A DNA stretch of 64,000 nucleotides from Opitutia bacterium (GCA_947453695.1 CANGHW010000019.1:1-64000), one strand, 5' to 3'. Positions 51,186-59,755 are shown, counted from the first letter of the stretch. Numbers and translations: made by a program. Notes: generated by a model not told the origin, from the letters alone.

Positions 51186-53477
51186 TCAGAAGGAAGTGCG
51201 GATGCTGAGTTCGGCGGTGCGGGGGTCGGAGAGGCGGCGCATGGTGGTGCCGGCGACGGTCTCGTAGGTCTCGTCGAGGAGATTGCGACCTCGCAAGGTG
51301 AACGTCGTGCGGCGGTAGGTGTAGCTCGCGGACGCGTCGAGAACGACATAGCCATCGGCGACGACGGAGTTGTTGGTGTTGCCAAAGCGGTCGCTCACGT
51401 AGCGCGGGCCGCCGCTGAGGGCGAAGCCGGAGGCGAAGCGTTTCGCGACGAAGAAATTCGCGACCCACTCAGGGACATTGCTCGGGCGTTTGCCTGCGCG
51501 GGAGATGATGCCGGTGCCGAGGTTTTCGTTGAAGTCGGCGAAGGTGGAATCGGTGTAGGCGCCGTTGAGTTCGACGCGCCAGCCGTCGCCGGGGGAAACG
51601 GCGAGGGCGGCTTCGATGCCTTTCGATTTTTGCGCGCCGATTTGCTGATTCGTGCGGATGCCGGTGACGGGATCAGTCGTGCTCGTGAGGAGATCTTTTT
51701 TGAGGAGATCGAAGACGGCGACGGTGGCGTCGAGTTTGCCGCGGAGGAACGTGCCCTTGAGGCCGGCCTCGTATTGCTGGCCTTTCTGGAGGGAGAAGTC
51801 GGCGCTGGTGGCGGTGAGCGAGACGAGCTGCGTGACGGGCTCGGCGGCGCGACTGAAGGAGGCGTAGGCGTTGATTTCCTTGGTGAAGATGAACACGCCG
51901 CCGATGCGGCCGGTGGTGGTGCGGTAGCCCTTCTTGAAGGTGGAGAACGGCGTGGCGGGCGTGGTGGTGTTGTTGGCGAGCGTGTCGCGCTGGAGCGAGA
52001 TGTGGTCGTAGCGCAGGCCGACGACGGCGCGGAAATTCGACGTGACGTCGAAGACATCCTGCAGGTGGAACGCGTGCGTCTCGACGCCGATGCGGGACGT
52101 CTTCTGGAAGCGCGAGGCGGGGCCGTAGCCGACATTCGGATTCAGGATCGTGACGGCGGGAATGGCGGTAACCTGGTTGCCGGCGGCGCCGCCGCGGATC
52201 TGGTCGTTGTGCTCGAAGACGGCGCCGACGACGAGGCGGTTGGCGTGGCCCGCGACCCGTTTCTTCAATGTGAGATCGAGGCGGTCGCCGATGAGCAGGT
52301 CGTCGCGGTAGATGAGGGTGAGGCCGCCGCGGGTGATATTCTTCGCGACGGGATTCCAAGTGTTGCTCTCGGTGTTCTTCCACTTGAGGAGCTGGTTGGC
52401 GACGTAGGACTCATTCCGGAGCTCGAGCTCGGGTGAGAGGCGGAGATCGGCGCGGACGCGGTTGAAGACGTTCTCGGTCGTCGCGTAGTTGTCGAAGAAG
52501 TTGTAGTTCGTGCGGCGGGCGGCGGGATCGACGCGGGGGTTGACCAGGCGGTCGGTGGCGTTGGCGAAGAGCCGGACCTCGGGCTGGGCGTTGGCGACGG
52601 TGGAGTTGACGACGGCGTCGTAGATGACGGGGTTGCCGTAGTAACTCTCGTTCCAATCGTCGAGGAAGGTGCCGAACCACGTGAGCGTGAGTTTATCGGT
52701 GGCGCGCCACGCGAGGGAGAGGGAAACTGCGTCGTAGCGCTGAGAGTTTCGCTCCTGGTAGGCGTAGGTTTGGTTATGCGAGTAATCGGCGCGGTAGCTG
52801 ACGCCGGACTTGCCGAGCGGGCCGCCGACGCCGAGGCCGACGCGGTAGCTGCCCCAGGCGCCGTAGCTGGCGAGGGCATCGTCGCGAAACTCGGACGAAG
52901 GGGATTTCGAGATGTAGTTTACGGCGCCGCCGATGGCGCCCTCGCCGAACATGAGGCCGTCGGGGCCTTTGAGGACTTCGATGCGGTCGAGGATGAAGGA
53001 GTCGACGGTGCGCGAGGACTGGGAGGCGGTGTTTTGGCGGATGCCGTCGCGCATGACGGTGACGTTGTTGCCGCCGAAGCCGCGGGTGGAGTAGGTGGGG
53101 ATGGAGCCGAAGCTGGTGCCGCCGGTCATGCCGACGGCGGCTTCGACGGCCTCGACGGCGGTGCGGAGGCCGCGGAGCTGCATCATCTCCTGGGTGATGA
53201 TGGAAACGCTGGCAGGAAGATCGCGGCTGGTGAGACCGAGGCGAGAGCCGGAGGTGGAGATGGCGTCGAGCGGGAGGGAGAAGTTGTTTTCCTTCTCGGC
53301 AGCGACGGCAAATTTATCGAGCTGGACGGGCTCATCTTTGGTGGCCGAGGCCGGAGCGGCGGGAGCGGATTTAGTCGCTTGCGCGTGAAGGGCGCTCGCG
53401 GAGACGGAGAGGAGGAGAGCCGCAGTCGTGTAGACGCGGAGTGGACGGGAGAGAGAGAAGGAGAGACGGAGAGACAT
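51186..53477 (-). CDS. TonB-dependent receptor, siderophore type
   Basis: The protein has 763 residues from the ATG at 53477, with a signal peptide (LRVYTTAALLLSVSASALHAQ). The TonB-box-like VQLDKFAVAAEK is followed by a plug: LGLTSRDLPASVSIITQEMMQLRGLRTAVEAVEAAVGMT, YSTRGFGGNNVTVMRDGIRQ and ILDRIEVLKGPDGLMFGEGAIGGAVNYISKSP. The barrel ends TAELSIRTSF. The plug form (G-x-R...P.SVSIIT, RGF) is that of the siderophore receptor group. The ligand is not known and a copper-related compound is conceivable given the neighbours. It is read with the SCO gene in the same direction. The longer frame to 53522 begins in repeat-like sequence. Confidence 0.85.
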   Translation of the reverse strand: MSLRLSFSLSRPLRVYTTAALLLSVSASALHAQATKSAPAAPASATKDEPVQLDKFAVAAEKENNFSLPLDAISTSGSRLGLTSRDLPASVSIITQEMMQLRGLRTAVEAVEAAVGMTGGTSFGSIPTYSTRGFGGNNVTVMRDGIRQNTASQSSRTVDSFILDRIEVLKGPDGLMFGEGAIGGAVNYISKSPSSEFRDDALASYGAWGSYRVGLGVGGPLGKSGVSYRADYSHNQTYAYQERNSQRYDAVSLSLAWRATDKLTLTWFGTFLDDWNESYYGNPVIYDAVVNSTVANAQPEVRLFANATDRLVNPRVDPAARRTNYNFFDNYATTENVFNRVRADLRLSPELELRNESYVANQLLKWKNTESNTWNPVAKNITRGGLTLIYRDDLLIGDRLDLTLKKRVAGHANRLVVGAVFEHNDQIRGGAAGNQVTAIPAVTILNPNVGYGPASRFQKTSRIGVETHAFHLQDVFDVTSNFRAVVGLRYDHISLQRDTLANNTTTPATPFSTFKKGYRTTTGRIGGVFIFTKEINAYASFSRAAEPVTQLVSLTATSADFSLQKGQQYEAGLKGTFLRGKLDATVAVFDLLKKDLLTSTTDPVTGIRTNQQIGAQKSKGIEAALAVSPGDGWRVELNGAYTDSTFADFNENLGTGIISRAGKRPSNVPEWVANFFVAKRFASGFALSGGPRYVSDRFGNTNNSVVADGYVVLDASASYTYRRTTFTLRGRNLLDETYETVAGTTMRRLSDPRTAELSIRTSF

Positions 53478-53509
53478 GTGAGAAAAACGCGTGGGTGGAG
53501 CTGGGTTCA

Positions 53510-53665
53510 CGCCGGCGGGCACGCGGACGCGCGGGCGTGGGAAGTTCGCGCAGGGGCGAACGAGTGGGTGGAGGCGCGGGCCACGAAGGGGATCGCGGGT
53601 CGGGAGACCCGGGCCACTAGGGCGGACGCGGTGGGGTCACGGGCTGGAAAGCCCGTGCCGCTTAG
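53510..53665. repeat. Imperfect long repeat R', upstream of TonB receptor
   Basis: About 155 bp that match 56480-56650 over most of their length. Both hold a GGGTCGGGAGACCCG hairpin and, further on, CACGGGCTGGAAAGCCCGTG. In each case the repeat reaches the 3' end of a small CxxC gene and the 5' side of a TonB receptor gene. Confidence 0.75.
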
Positions 53666-54060
53666 GCGCGCGGGGGTGGTAGCGGCGGGGCGGCGCGCTC
53701 GACGCTGGCGGGAGTGTGGTCGCTACGCGACCAGCGGACAGACGAAGGGACGAGGGCGACGAGCGAGGTGGACTCGGGCTCGTGCGCGAGGACGAGTTTG
53801 CCGGAGAATTTTCCGGACGGAATATCGCCGGGCGTGTCGGGCGAATCGGACTGCGCTTGCTTGGCGTGCGTCACGACGACGCAGACGCCGCAGCGGCCCT
53901 CGGGACTGAAGGTGCGGTCGAGGGCGATCCGGAGGGGAAGCGTTCGGTAGTTTTCGGTGAACATGCGCGCCCACGCGAAGGTCTGCACGACATCCCACTG
54001 GCTGCCGGTGGCGAGGAGCCACGCGGTCAGCGTGAGGACGAGGGCGAGTTTGCGGCGCAT
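53662..54060 (-). CDS. Small exported CxxC protein, copy 2
   Basis: The protein has 132 residues from the ATG at 54060. The signal-like segment is KLALVLTLTAWLLATGS. Then come DVVQTFAWARMF, NYRTLPLRIALDRTFSP and a CGVC (CxxC) motif near residues 57-60, followed by a Pro/Ser-rich tail ending PPPRA. It aligns without gaps over 68 residues with the protein at 56642-57025, with about 31 identities. I do not know a named family. The CxxC and the copper neighbours suggest a metal or redox role in the periplasm. It lies 84 bp after the receptor at 54145-56454. Confidence 0.72.
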   Translation of the reverse strand: MRRKLALVLTLTAWLLATGSQWDVVQTFAWARMFTENYRTLPLRIALDRTFSPEGRCGVCVVVTHAKQAQSDSPDTPGDIPSGKFSGKLVLAHEPESTSLVALVPSSVRWSRSDHTPASVERAAPPLPPPRA

Positions 54061-54108
54061 GGGCGAGAGTGGGCGGGGAAGGAGGCCGGGGGCGATAGCC
54101 GCGACGGT

Positions 54109-54128
54109 CCCGCCTCTCACGAGGCGGG
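54109..54128. repeat. Hairpin repeat downstream of TonB receptor, copy 2
   Basis: The same 20 bp as 51125-51144 (CCCGCCTCTCACGAGGCGGG), 16 bp after the stop of the second TonB receptor gene. Confidence 0.8.
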
Positions 54129-54144
54129 ACACGGGGAGGCGGGT

Positions 54145-56454
54145 TTAGAAAATATACTTCACGTTCAGGACCGTGGTGCGGTTGGGGAACGGGTGGAAGA
54201 TGAAGTATTTTCGGTTGAGGACATTATCCACGCCGAGGCCGGCGTTCCACTGGCGGTTAAGGCGGAGATTGGCGTGGAAGTCGGCGACGAACCAGGCGGC
54301 GAAGCCCTGCCACGTGTTCGGGTTGACGTCCGTGTTGTCGAGGGTGGTCCAGAGTTTGTCGCTGTAGCGGCCGGCGATGCTGAAAGCCCAGCGTTGGTCG
54401 GGGCGGTAGGTGAGGACGAAGGAGGCGCGCCAGTCGGGGATGTTGGGGAGCTTCTTGCCGATGGCGGCGTAGGCGGGCGCGGTGGCGCTGGCGCGGCCGG
54501 AGAGGGCGAGGGTCTGGGCGTCGAGGTAGGTGAGGCTGCCGGTGAACTCGAGGCCGCGGATCCCGACGTTGTTTTGTTCGAGGACGAGTTCGGCGCCGCG
54601 GGCGCGGACGTGGTCGACGTTGGAGAGGAAGGAGAAGAGTTGCGTGGAGCCGGGGAGGAGCGGGTTGAACTGCGCGATGATGGCGTCGTGGATGTCGTCC
54701 TGGAACAACGAGAGGCGGATGCGGCCGGCGGGGAGGTTGCGCTGGAGCTTGAGCTCGGTGGCGAGGACGTCGTCGGGCTTCAGGTTGGGATTGGGCGAGG
54801 TGAACGTGGTCCCGGTGGAGACGAGTTGGTAGAGCTCGGCGGCGGTGGCGAAGCGGTAGGCTTGGCCGACGGAAGCGGTGACGAGCCAGTCGGCGGATGG
54901 GGTGTAGGCGAGGACGGCTTTCGGGGAGAGGCCGTGGTCGCGGACGGTGGGTTGGCGGACGGTGGTGGGGCCATTGACGTTGAGGCCGTCAGAGGCGCGG
55001 AACTCTTCGTAGCGGGCGCCGGCGGTGAGCTTCAGCGTCGGGGTGAACGTGATGACATCCTGCAGCCAGAGGGCCTGAGTGCGGGTCTTGCCGCTGCCTT
55101 CGGTGGCGATGGCGGTGTAGGGGGAATCGGCGTTGCGCCAATCGGCGGTGTTGAAGGTGGGGTTGTAGAGTTTGGCGCGCTGATCCTGCGCGCCGAAGGT
55201 GACGGTGTGCGCGCCGGCGGCGGTGGTCGCGGATGATTTGCCGGGCCGCCAAGTGCCCTTGAGGTCGAGGGTGGACCAGCCGGTGCCGCCGAGGACGGCG
55301 ACGCGACCGGCGGCGCCGACGGTGGGCGTGGCGGCGGTGGTGGCGGAGGCCGTGGTGGGCGTGAGCTGGCGATCGCGGTCCATGCGGTAGAGCGTGGCGA
55401 TGGCCTCGAAGTCGAAGGCGCCGCGCGTATCGGAGCGGAGCGACAGACTGTGCGCGGAGTGCTCCTGGAGGAGGTCGTAGGTGCCGGAGGCGAAACCGGC
55501 GAGGCCGGCGAACGTGGGCTGGCCGGCGGTGTTGCGGAGGTAGGTCTCGGCGGTGGCGTCGGCGTCGTTGCGCCAGGCACCGATGGTGTAGGCGGCGCGG
55601 AGGGTGGTGGTGAGATCGTAGGCGAGTTTGAGTTTCGCATTGGTCATGCGCGTGTGGAGGAGCCCCGAGGCGCCGACAACCTGGGCGGGGGCGCCGAGGC
55701 GGCTGGTGGCGGCATAGCCACCGGTGGTGCCAGTAGGGAAGGTGGCGTTGGTGACGTAGGAAAGCGGTTGGGAATAGCTGTCCTGGTAGTTGGCGCTGAC
55801 CCAGAAGGAGAACTGGCCGAGGCGGTGGCCGACGGTGGCGGCGGTCTGGGAGGTGCGGTAGGTGTCCTGGGTGTCGTATTGGGAAAAATTTTGGAACGCG
55901 AAGGTCTGCTGCAGCGAAGCCTCGAACTTTTCCGGGAGGCGGGTGGTGATCTCCATGACGGCGCCCATGGAGTTGCCGGCGTAGGAGGCGGCGTAGGGGC
56001 CATACATCATGTCGACCCGCTCGATCTCGGCGGGGGAGACGAGGCCCCAGCGCGGGCCGCCGATGTTGTTGTTGTTGGCGATGAGCGCGGTGAGGAGCAC
56101 GCCGTCGGCGTAGACGAGACTGCGCGCGCTGGAACTCACGCCCCAGACGCGCGTGGCCATGATGGCTTGGGTGTCGCCGTAGTTGCGTTTGCGGAGGAAG
56201 ACGCTCGGGAGGTATTTCACGGCGTCCTCGGGATCGACGATGTTGATCGTCTCCTCGATGCGGGTGGCGGTGACGCTCTCGGTGACCTGCGGGAGCAGGA
56301 ATTTCTCGGCGACGGACGGAGCTTCGCGGATGACGAGCGGAGAGAGTTTTTCCACCGGGGCGGGGGCGGGCGCGGGCGTCTGGGCCGAGAGCGCGGAGAC
56401 GGCGACGGAGAGAAGGAGGGACAGAGAGACAGAGAGACGGAGAGAGGGAGACAT
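54145..56454 (-). CDS. TonB-dependent receptor
   Basis: The 769-residue protein has a signal peptide (LSLLLSVAVSALSAQ) and a Pro/Ala linker. The TonB-box-like LSPLVIRE is followed by the plug with INIVDPEDAVKYLPSVFLRKRNYGDTQAIMATRVWGVSSSARSLVYADGVLL and IERVDMMYGPYAASYAGNSMGAVMEI. The barrel ends RTTVLNVKYIF. It differs in its plug from the neighbour at 51186, so the two are not a simple recent duplication. The ligand is unknown. It is flanked by two copies of a small CxxC protein and by an imperfect long repeat. Confidence 0.85.
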   Translation of the reverse strand: MSPSLRLSVSLSLLLSVAVSALSAQTPAPAPAPVEKLSPLVIREAPSVAEKFLLPQVTESVTATRIEETINIVDPEDAVKYLPSVFLRKRNYGDTQAIMATRVWGVSSSARSLVYADGVLLTALIANNNNIGGPRWGLVSPAEIERVDMMYGPYAASYAGNSMGAVMEITTRLPEKFEASLQQTFAFQNFSQYDTQDTYRTSQTAATVGHRLGQFSFWVSANYQDSYSQPLSYVTNATFPTGTTGGYAATSRLGAPAQVVGASGLLHTRMTNAKLKLAYDLTTTLRAAYTIGAWRNDADATAETYLRNTAGQPTFAGLAGFASGTYDLLQEHSAHSLSLRSDTRGAFDFEAIATLYRMDRDRQLTPTTASATTAATPTVGAAGRVAVLGGTGWSTLDLKGTWRPGKSSATTAAGAHTVTFGAQDQRAKLYNPTFNTADWRNADSPYTAIATEGSGKTRTQALWLQDVITFTPTLKLTAGARYEEFRASDGLNVNGPTTVRQPTVRDHGLSPKAVLAYTPSADWLVTASVGQAYRFATAAELYQLVSTGTTFTSPNPNLKPDDVLATELKLQRNLPAGRIRLSLFQDDIHDAIIAQFNPLLPGSTQLFSFLSNVDHVRARGAELVLEQNNVGIRGLEFTGSLTYLDAQTLALSGRASATAPAYAAIGKKLPNIPDWRASFVLTYRPDQRWAFSIAGRYSDKLWTTLDNTDVNPNTWQGFAAWFVADFHANLRLNRQWNAGLGVDNVLNRKYFIFHPFPNRTTVLNVKYIF

Positions 56455-56479
56455 GGTGTGAGACGCGTGGGTGGTAAGT

Positions 56480-56650
56480 AGGACACGGCGGCGGGCACGC
56501 GGACGCGCGGACGTGGTGTAGGTTCGCCGCGACGGTGGGCGAACGGTGGGGGGAGGCGCGGGCCGAGGGGAATCACGGGTCGGGAGACCCGTGTCACGAG
56601 GACGGACGCGGTGGGGTCACGGGCTGGAAAGCCCGTGCCACTCAGGCCCG
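56480..56650. repeat. Imperfect long repeat R, upstream of TonB receptor
   Basis: Partner of 53510-53665. It shares GGCGGGCACGCGGACGCGCGG, the GGGTCGGGAGACCCG hairpin, and GACGCGGTGGGGTCACGGGC running to the stop of the small CxxC gene. Confidence 0.75.
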
Positions 56651-57025
56651 TGGGGGCGGGACGGGCACGGCCTCGGTGCGCGACGGTGCGACGCGCGCAA
56701 GCGTCGCGGGCCAGTCGGCGGAGGGGAGCAGGAAAACGGGGCGCGCGGGAGAGTGGAGCGCGAGGAGGAGTTTCTCGGCGGAGGCGCGCTCGACCGTGGC
56801 GGGGAGCTCGCGGGCCGCGGTGTCCTTGGCGGTGGCGACGCTCACGCAGAGTTCGCAGGCCTTGGCAGGATCGAAGGTCGCACGCAAGGCGGCGGCCACA
56901 TCCATGGTGCGGGTATTGTCGGAAAACATCTTGCCCCAAGCGAAGACCTGCACGGCGTCCAGCAGCGCGCCATTGGCGCAGAGCCAGGCGAAGAGGAGGC
57001 AGGCGATGGAGAGTTTTTTCCGCAC
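56642..57025 (-). CDS. Small exported CxxC protein, copy 1
   Basis: The GTG at 57025 gives 127 residues. The signal-like KLSIACLLFAWLCANGA is followed by DAVQVFAWGKMF, NTRTMDVAAALRATFDP and CELC (CxxC) near residues 57-60. The tail ends PPPRA as in its paralogue at 53662-54060. The conserved pattern D-x-VQ-x-FAW-x2-MF-x2-N-x-RT and the TF-x-P-x3-C-x2-C segment point to one family. It may be a periplasmic partner of the downstream TonB receptor. The frame is open to 58381, but that is antisense to the CobW gene. Confidence 0.72.
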   Translation of the reverse strand: MRKKLSIACLLFAWLCANGALLDAVQVFAWGKMFSDNTRTMDVAAALRATFDPAKACELCVSVATAKDTAARELPATVERASAEKLLLALHSPARPVFLLPSADWPATLARVAPSRTEAVPVPPPRA

Positions 57026-57151
57026 GGGTGGGACGTGTCGGCGGAAAGTGCGCGAAGGAGGCGGGCGGCGGCAAGTGGGATTTCGTAACGGCTCCGATGG
57101 TATTAGCGCGGCATGCTGGACGCGGTGCGGCCAATTCATTGAGGTGGCGCG

Positions 57152-58357
57152 ATGTCGATCACGCCCAGCCCACGTTCGTTGCCACCGGTCACGGTGCTCA
57201 GTGGTTTTCTGGGCGCGGGGAAGACGACGCTGTTGCGTCATCTGCTCGGGCAGGCCGAAGGGCGGCGCTGGGCGGCGGTGGTGAACGATGTGGCGGCGAT
57301 CAATGTCGATGCGCAACTCGTGCAAGGCGCGGGGGCGGCACGCGTGGTGGAGTTGGGCAACGGGTGCGTGTGCTGCTCGGTGCGCGACGATCTGGCGGAG
57401 ACGATCGCGGAGCTGTGCGCGGGCGAGAAATACGATCAGGTGATCGTGGAAACGACCGGGGTGGCGGAGCCGCGCGGGGTGGCGGATCTGTTTGTGCGGA
57501 AGAACGAGTTTTGGCGGAGCCTGAGTGATTTCGCGGCGTTGAGCGCGCTGGTGACGGTGGTGGATGCGCGGGGATTCTTGGCGGAAATCGGGCGCAAGGC
57601 GGAGGGTCGAAACGAGGGCGAAAATGAGCCGCGTGGAAGCGGGAAGAAGCCGGTGGTCGAGTTGATGATCGATCAGGTGGAGTGCGCGGACGTGGTGGTC
57701 GTGAATAAATGCGATCTGGTGAGCGATGCGGAGCTGGCGCGGGTGGAAGGGATTTTGCGCGGACTGAATCCGCGGGCGGAACTTGTGCGGGCCGAACGCG
57801 GGCAGGTGGCGAGCGAGTTCTTGCTGGGGCGCGTGCGGTTTGACGCGACAGCGACGCTGGGGGCGGCGCGGTGGATGCGCGTGCTCAACGACGCGGCGGC
57901 GCGCGGCGCGAAGGGTGGAGCGGGGAGTGGAGCGGGAGTGGGTGTGTGGAAACCGGGCGCAGCGGGGCCGGGCGCAGCGAAGCACGAGGACGAGTATGGG
58001 ATCGCGAGCTTCGTGTTTGCGGCGCGGCGGTCGCTGGTGCGGGAGAAGTTTATCGCGTGGCTCGCGACGGAGTTGCCCGCGGGAGTATTGCGGGCAAAGG
58101 GGTTTTTCTGGCTCGCCGAGCAGGCGGCGGACATCGGCTTTTTGTCGGTCGCGGGTGGCTTGGTGCGGCACGAGTTTGTCGGACCGTGGTCGGCGGCGCT
58201 GGTGGAGGCGGGCGTGATCACCGCAGCGGCGGTGCCAGCCAGTGCGCGTGAGCGATGGGCCGAGCCGCACGGGGATCGGCGCGTGGAGTTGGTGTTTATC
58301 GGTGTCGGACTCGATGAGGCGGCGATGCGTGCGGGGCTGGAGCGTTGCTTGGGGTAG
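57152..58357 (+). CDS. CobW/COG0523 family GTPase metallochaperone
   Basis: The 401-residue protein has the G1 loop in VLSGFLGAGKTTLLRHLL, the metal motif CVCCSVRDDL (CxCC), switch-like ETTGVAEP and the guanine motif VVNKCDLVSD. The C-terminal CobW domain is present (YGIASFVFAARRSLVREKFIAWLA, GFFWLAEQAADIGFLSVAGG, ELVFIGVGLDEAAMRAGLERCLG). Members insert or traffic zinc, cobalt or other metals, and this one is of the zinc-homeostasis type by layout. The His-rich loop found in many relatives is reduced to KHEDE. It is divergent from the small CxxC gene across a 126-bp gap. Confidence 0.9.
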   Translation: MSITPSPRSLPPVTVLSGFLGAGKTTLLRHLLGQAEGRRWAAVVNDVAAINVDAQLVQGAGAARVVELGNGCVCCSVRDDLAETIAELCAGEKYDQVIVETTGVAEPRGVADLFVRKNEFWRSLSDFAALSALVTVVDARGFLAEIGRKAEGRNEGENEPRGSGKKPVVELMIDQVECADVVVVNKCDLVSDAELARVEGILRGLNPRAELVRAERGQVASEFLLGRVRFDATATLGAARWMRVLNDAAARGAKGGAGSGAGVGVWKPGAAGPGAAKHEDEYGIASFVFAARRSLVREKFIAWLATELPAGVLRAKGFFWLAEQAADIGFLSVAGGLVRHEFVGPWSAALVEAGVITAAAVPASARERWAEPHGDRRVELVFIGVGLDEAAMRAGLERCLG

Positions 58358-58422
58358 AGTGGGCGACGCCGGGTAGGGCATGACCCCATAGTTGGGTCGG
58401 CGAGGGCGCCTATAGTGGCGCG

Positions 58423-59034
58423 ATGAAATTCCGATATTTTGTAAACGTGGCGGCCGGATTGATGTTGGCCGTGAGTGCGGGGGCGCAGCCCGGTTCGAAA
58501 GAGACGCTGGCGAATCTCAATGCGGCTCATCTGGGCGAAGCCAACGCGCAGCACCGCTATTTGGTCTTCGCGCGCACGGCCGATGCCGAGGGCTATGTCC
58601 AGGTGGCGAAGTTGTTTCGCGCCGCGTCCGTTGCCGAGGCGACGCACGAATACACGCACATGGGCGCGATCCGAAATCTCGGCGGCAAAGTGGAGAACGG
58701 CGCGCTCGAGGCGGTGGCGCCCGGCACGACGCGGACGAATCTCAAGCAAGTGGTGGAGGGCGAGAGCTACGAGCGCGACACGATGTATCCCGGCTATCTC
58801 AAACTCGCCGAGCAGGAAAAGGCGCACGAGGCGGTGCGGTCGTTTGGTTTTGCGATGGCAGTCGAGAAGCAGCACGCCGCGCTGTTTACCGCGGCGCTGA
58901 GTCAGCTGGGAAAGAATCCGTCGGTCGCCTATTTCGTGTGTCCAAGTTGCGGCACCACGACCGAAGGCACTCCGGCGAAGGGCAAGTGCCCGACGTGCAA
59001 AAATCCGACGGCGAAATACGTGAGTATTCTCTGA
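58423..59034 (+). CDS. Rubrerythrin with export signal
   Basis: The 203-residue protein has a clear signal peptide (YFVNVAAGLMLAVSAGAQ), then a four-helix di-iron domain: LGEANAQHRYLVFA, EATHEYTHMG, EGESYERDTMYPGYLKLAEQEKAHEA and FAMAVEKQHAALF with the Glu and His ligands. A rubredoxin-like C-terminus follows (VCPSCGTTTEG, KCPTCKNP, two CxxC pairs). Rubrerythrins reduce hydrogen peroxide and normally act in the cytoplasm, so an export signal is unusual. A CTATAG-containing inverted repeat (GCGCC/GGCGC at 58406-58421) lies just before the start. It precedes the DUF2231 gene by 15 bp, so they form an operon. Confidence 0.88.
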   Translation: MKFRYFVNVAAGLMLAVSAGAQPGSKETLANLNAAHLGEANAQHRYLVFARTADAEGYVQVAKLFRAASVAEATHEYTHMGAIRNLGGKVENGALEAVAPGTTRTNLKQVVEGESYERDTMYPGYLKLAEQEKAHEAVRSFGFAMAVEKQHAALFTAALSQLGKNPSVAYFVCPSCGTTTEGTPAKGKCPTCKNPTAKYVSIL

Positions 59035-59049
59035 GTCACGCGCCCTCCG

Positions 59050-59574
59050 ATGCTGACCGTGTTTACACTGCCGACCCCGCTGCACCCGGCTGTGGTGCAT
59101 TTTCCGATCGTGATCCTGCTGCTGGGTGCGGCGGCGGCTTGGGTGATGGTGTTTCGGCCCACGGGGATGTGGCCGCGAATCGCGGCGGCGTGTTTTATTC
59201 TAGGGGCGCTCGGCGCCGTGGCGGCGGGACAAACGGGCGAAGAGGAAGCCGAAAGCGTGAAGAAGCCCTGGGGCAGCAAGGGCGTGCGGGAGGCGCACGA
59301 GGAGTGGGCAGAGCGCACACAAGTCGCGGCGGGGGTGGTCGCGGTGCTGGCGATCGCAGTGGTGGGGGTGCAGCGGTGGCCGAAGGTCGCACGCGGGATC
59401 GCCATCGTCACGGCGGTGGGGTCGTTGGGGTCGACGTGGTGCGTGATCGAGACGGGGCACTACGGTGGCCTGCTGGTCTACCGGTATGGCATGGGCATCC
59501 GCTCGGCGGCGGATTTTCCGGCGGAGAAAACTCCGGCGGATCACCACCGGTGGTGGCGCGGTGACGATTACTAG
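59050..59574 (+). CDS. DUF2231 membrane protein
   Basis: The 174-residue protein begins LPTPLHPAVVHFPIVILLLGAAAAWVM, with the HPxxVHFP motif of DUF2231, and has four membrane segments. The family often accompanies electron-transfer or c-type cytochrome genes and may hold heme through its His residues. Its pairing here with an exported rubrerythrin suggests an electron-transfer partner, which is inference. The stop TAG at 59572-59574 lies inside the left end of the MITE-like element, so the last residues may have been changed by insertion. Confidence 0.8.
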   Translation: MLTVFTLPTPLHPAVVHFPIVILLLGAAAAWVMVFRPTGMWPRIAAACFILGALGAVAAGQTGEEEAESVKKPWGSKGVREAHEEWAERTQVAAGVVAVLAIAVVGVQRWPKVARGIAIVTAVGSLGSTWCVIETGHYGGLLVYRYGMGIRSAADFPAEKTPADHHRWWRGDDY

Positions 59575-59748
59575 GGCCTGTCTGCAAATTAGATCAAGCC
59601 GTCGAACCCTGCGGGTGGGAGGGCAACCACGCTGGGCCGGCGTTGTCCTCGGTGGCATGGACCGCTGGTCCACCTCCACCTCGGCCGCCTTGGCCGAGCC
59701 CGGTTTCCCTCCCACGCCGGCCCGATCTATTTTGAAGACACGCCCTAG
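59571..59748. mobile_element. MITE-like non-coding element with terminal inverted repeats
   Basis: The ends match in inverted orientation: CTAGGGCCTGTCTGCAAATT with GATC nearby at 59571-59595, and its reverse complement at 59724-59748, with three mismatches in about 25 bp. Both ends carry CTAG. The 178-bp interior has no gene but many self-complementary blocks: GGGCCGGCGT/ACGCCGGCCC, GTGGGAGGG/CCCTCCCAC, GGACC-GCT-GGTCC and CTCGGCC-GCCTT-GGCCGAG. No transposase is visible here, so it would depend on a related insertion sequence elsewhere in the genome. Confidence 0.65.
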
Positions 59749-59755
59749 GCGAGTC

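Noticed and set aside
57026-57151. Zur or Fur box between the small CxxC gene and the CobW gene
   Set aside because: No convincing AT-rich palindrome was found in the 126-bp gap.
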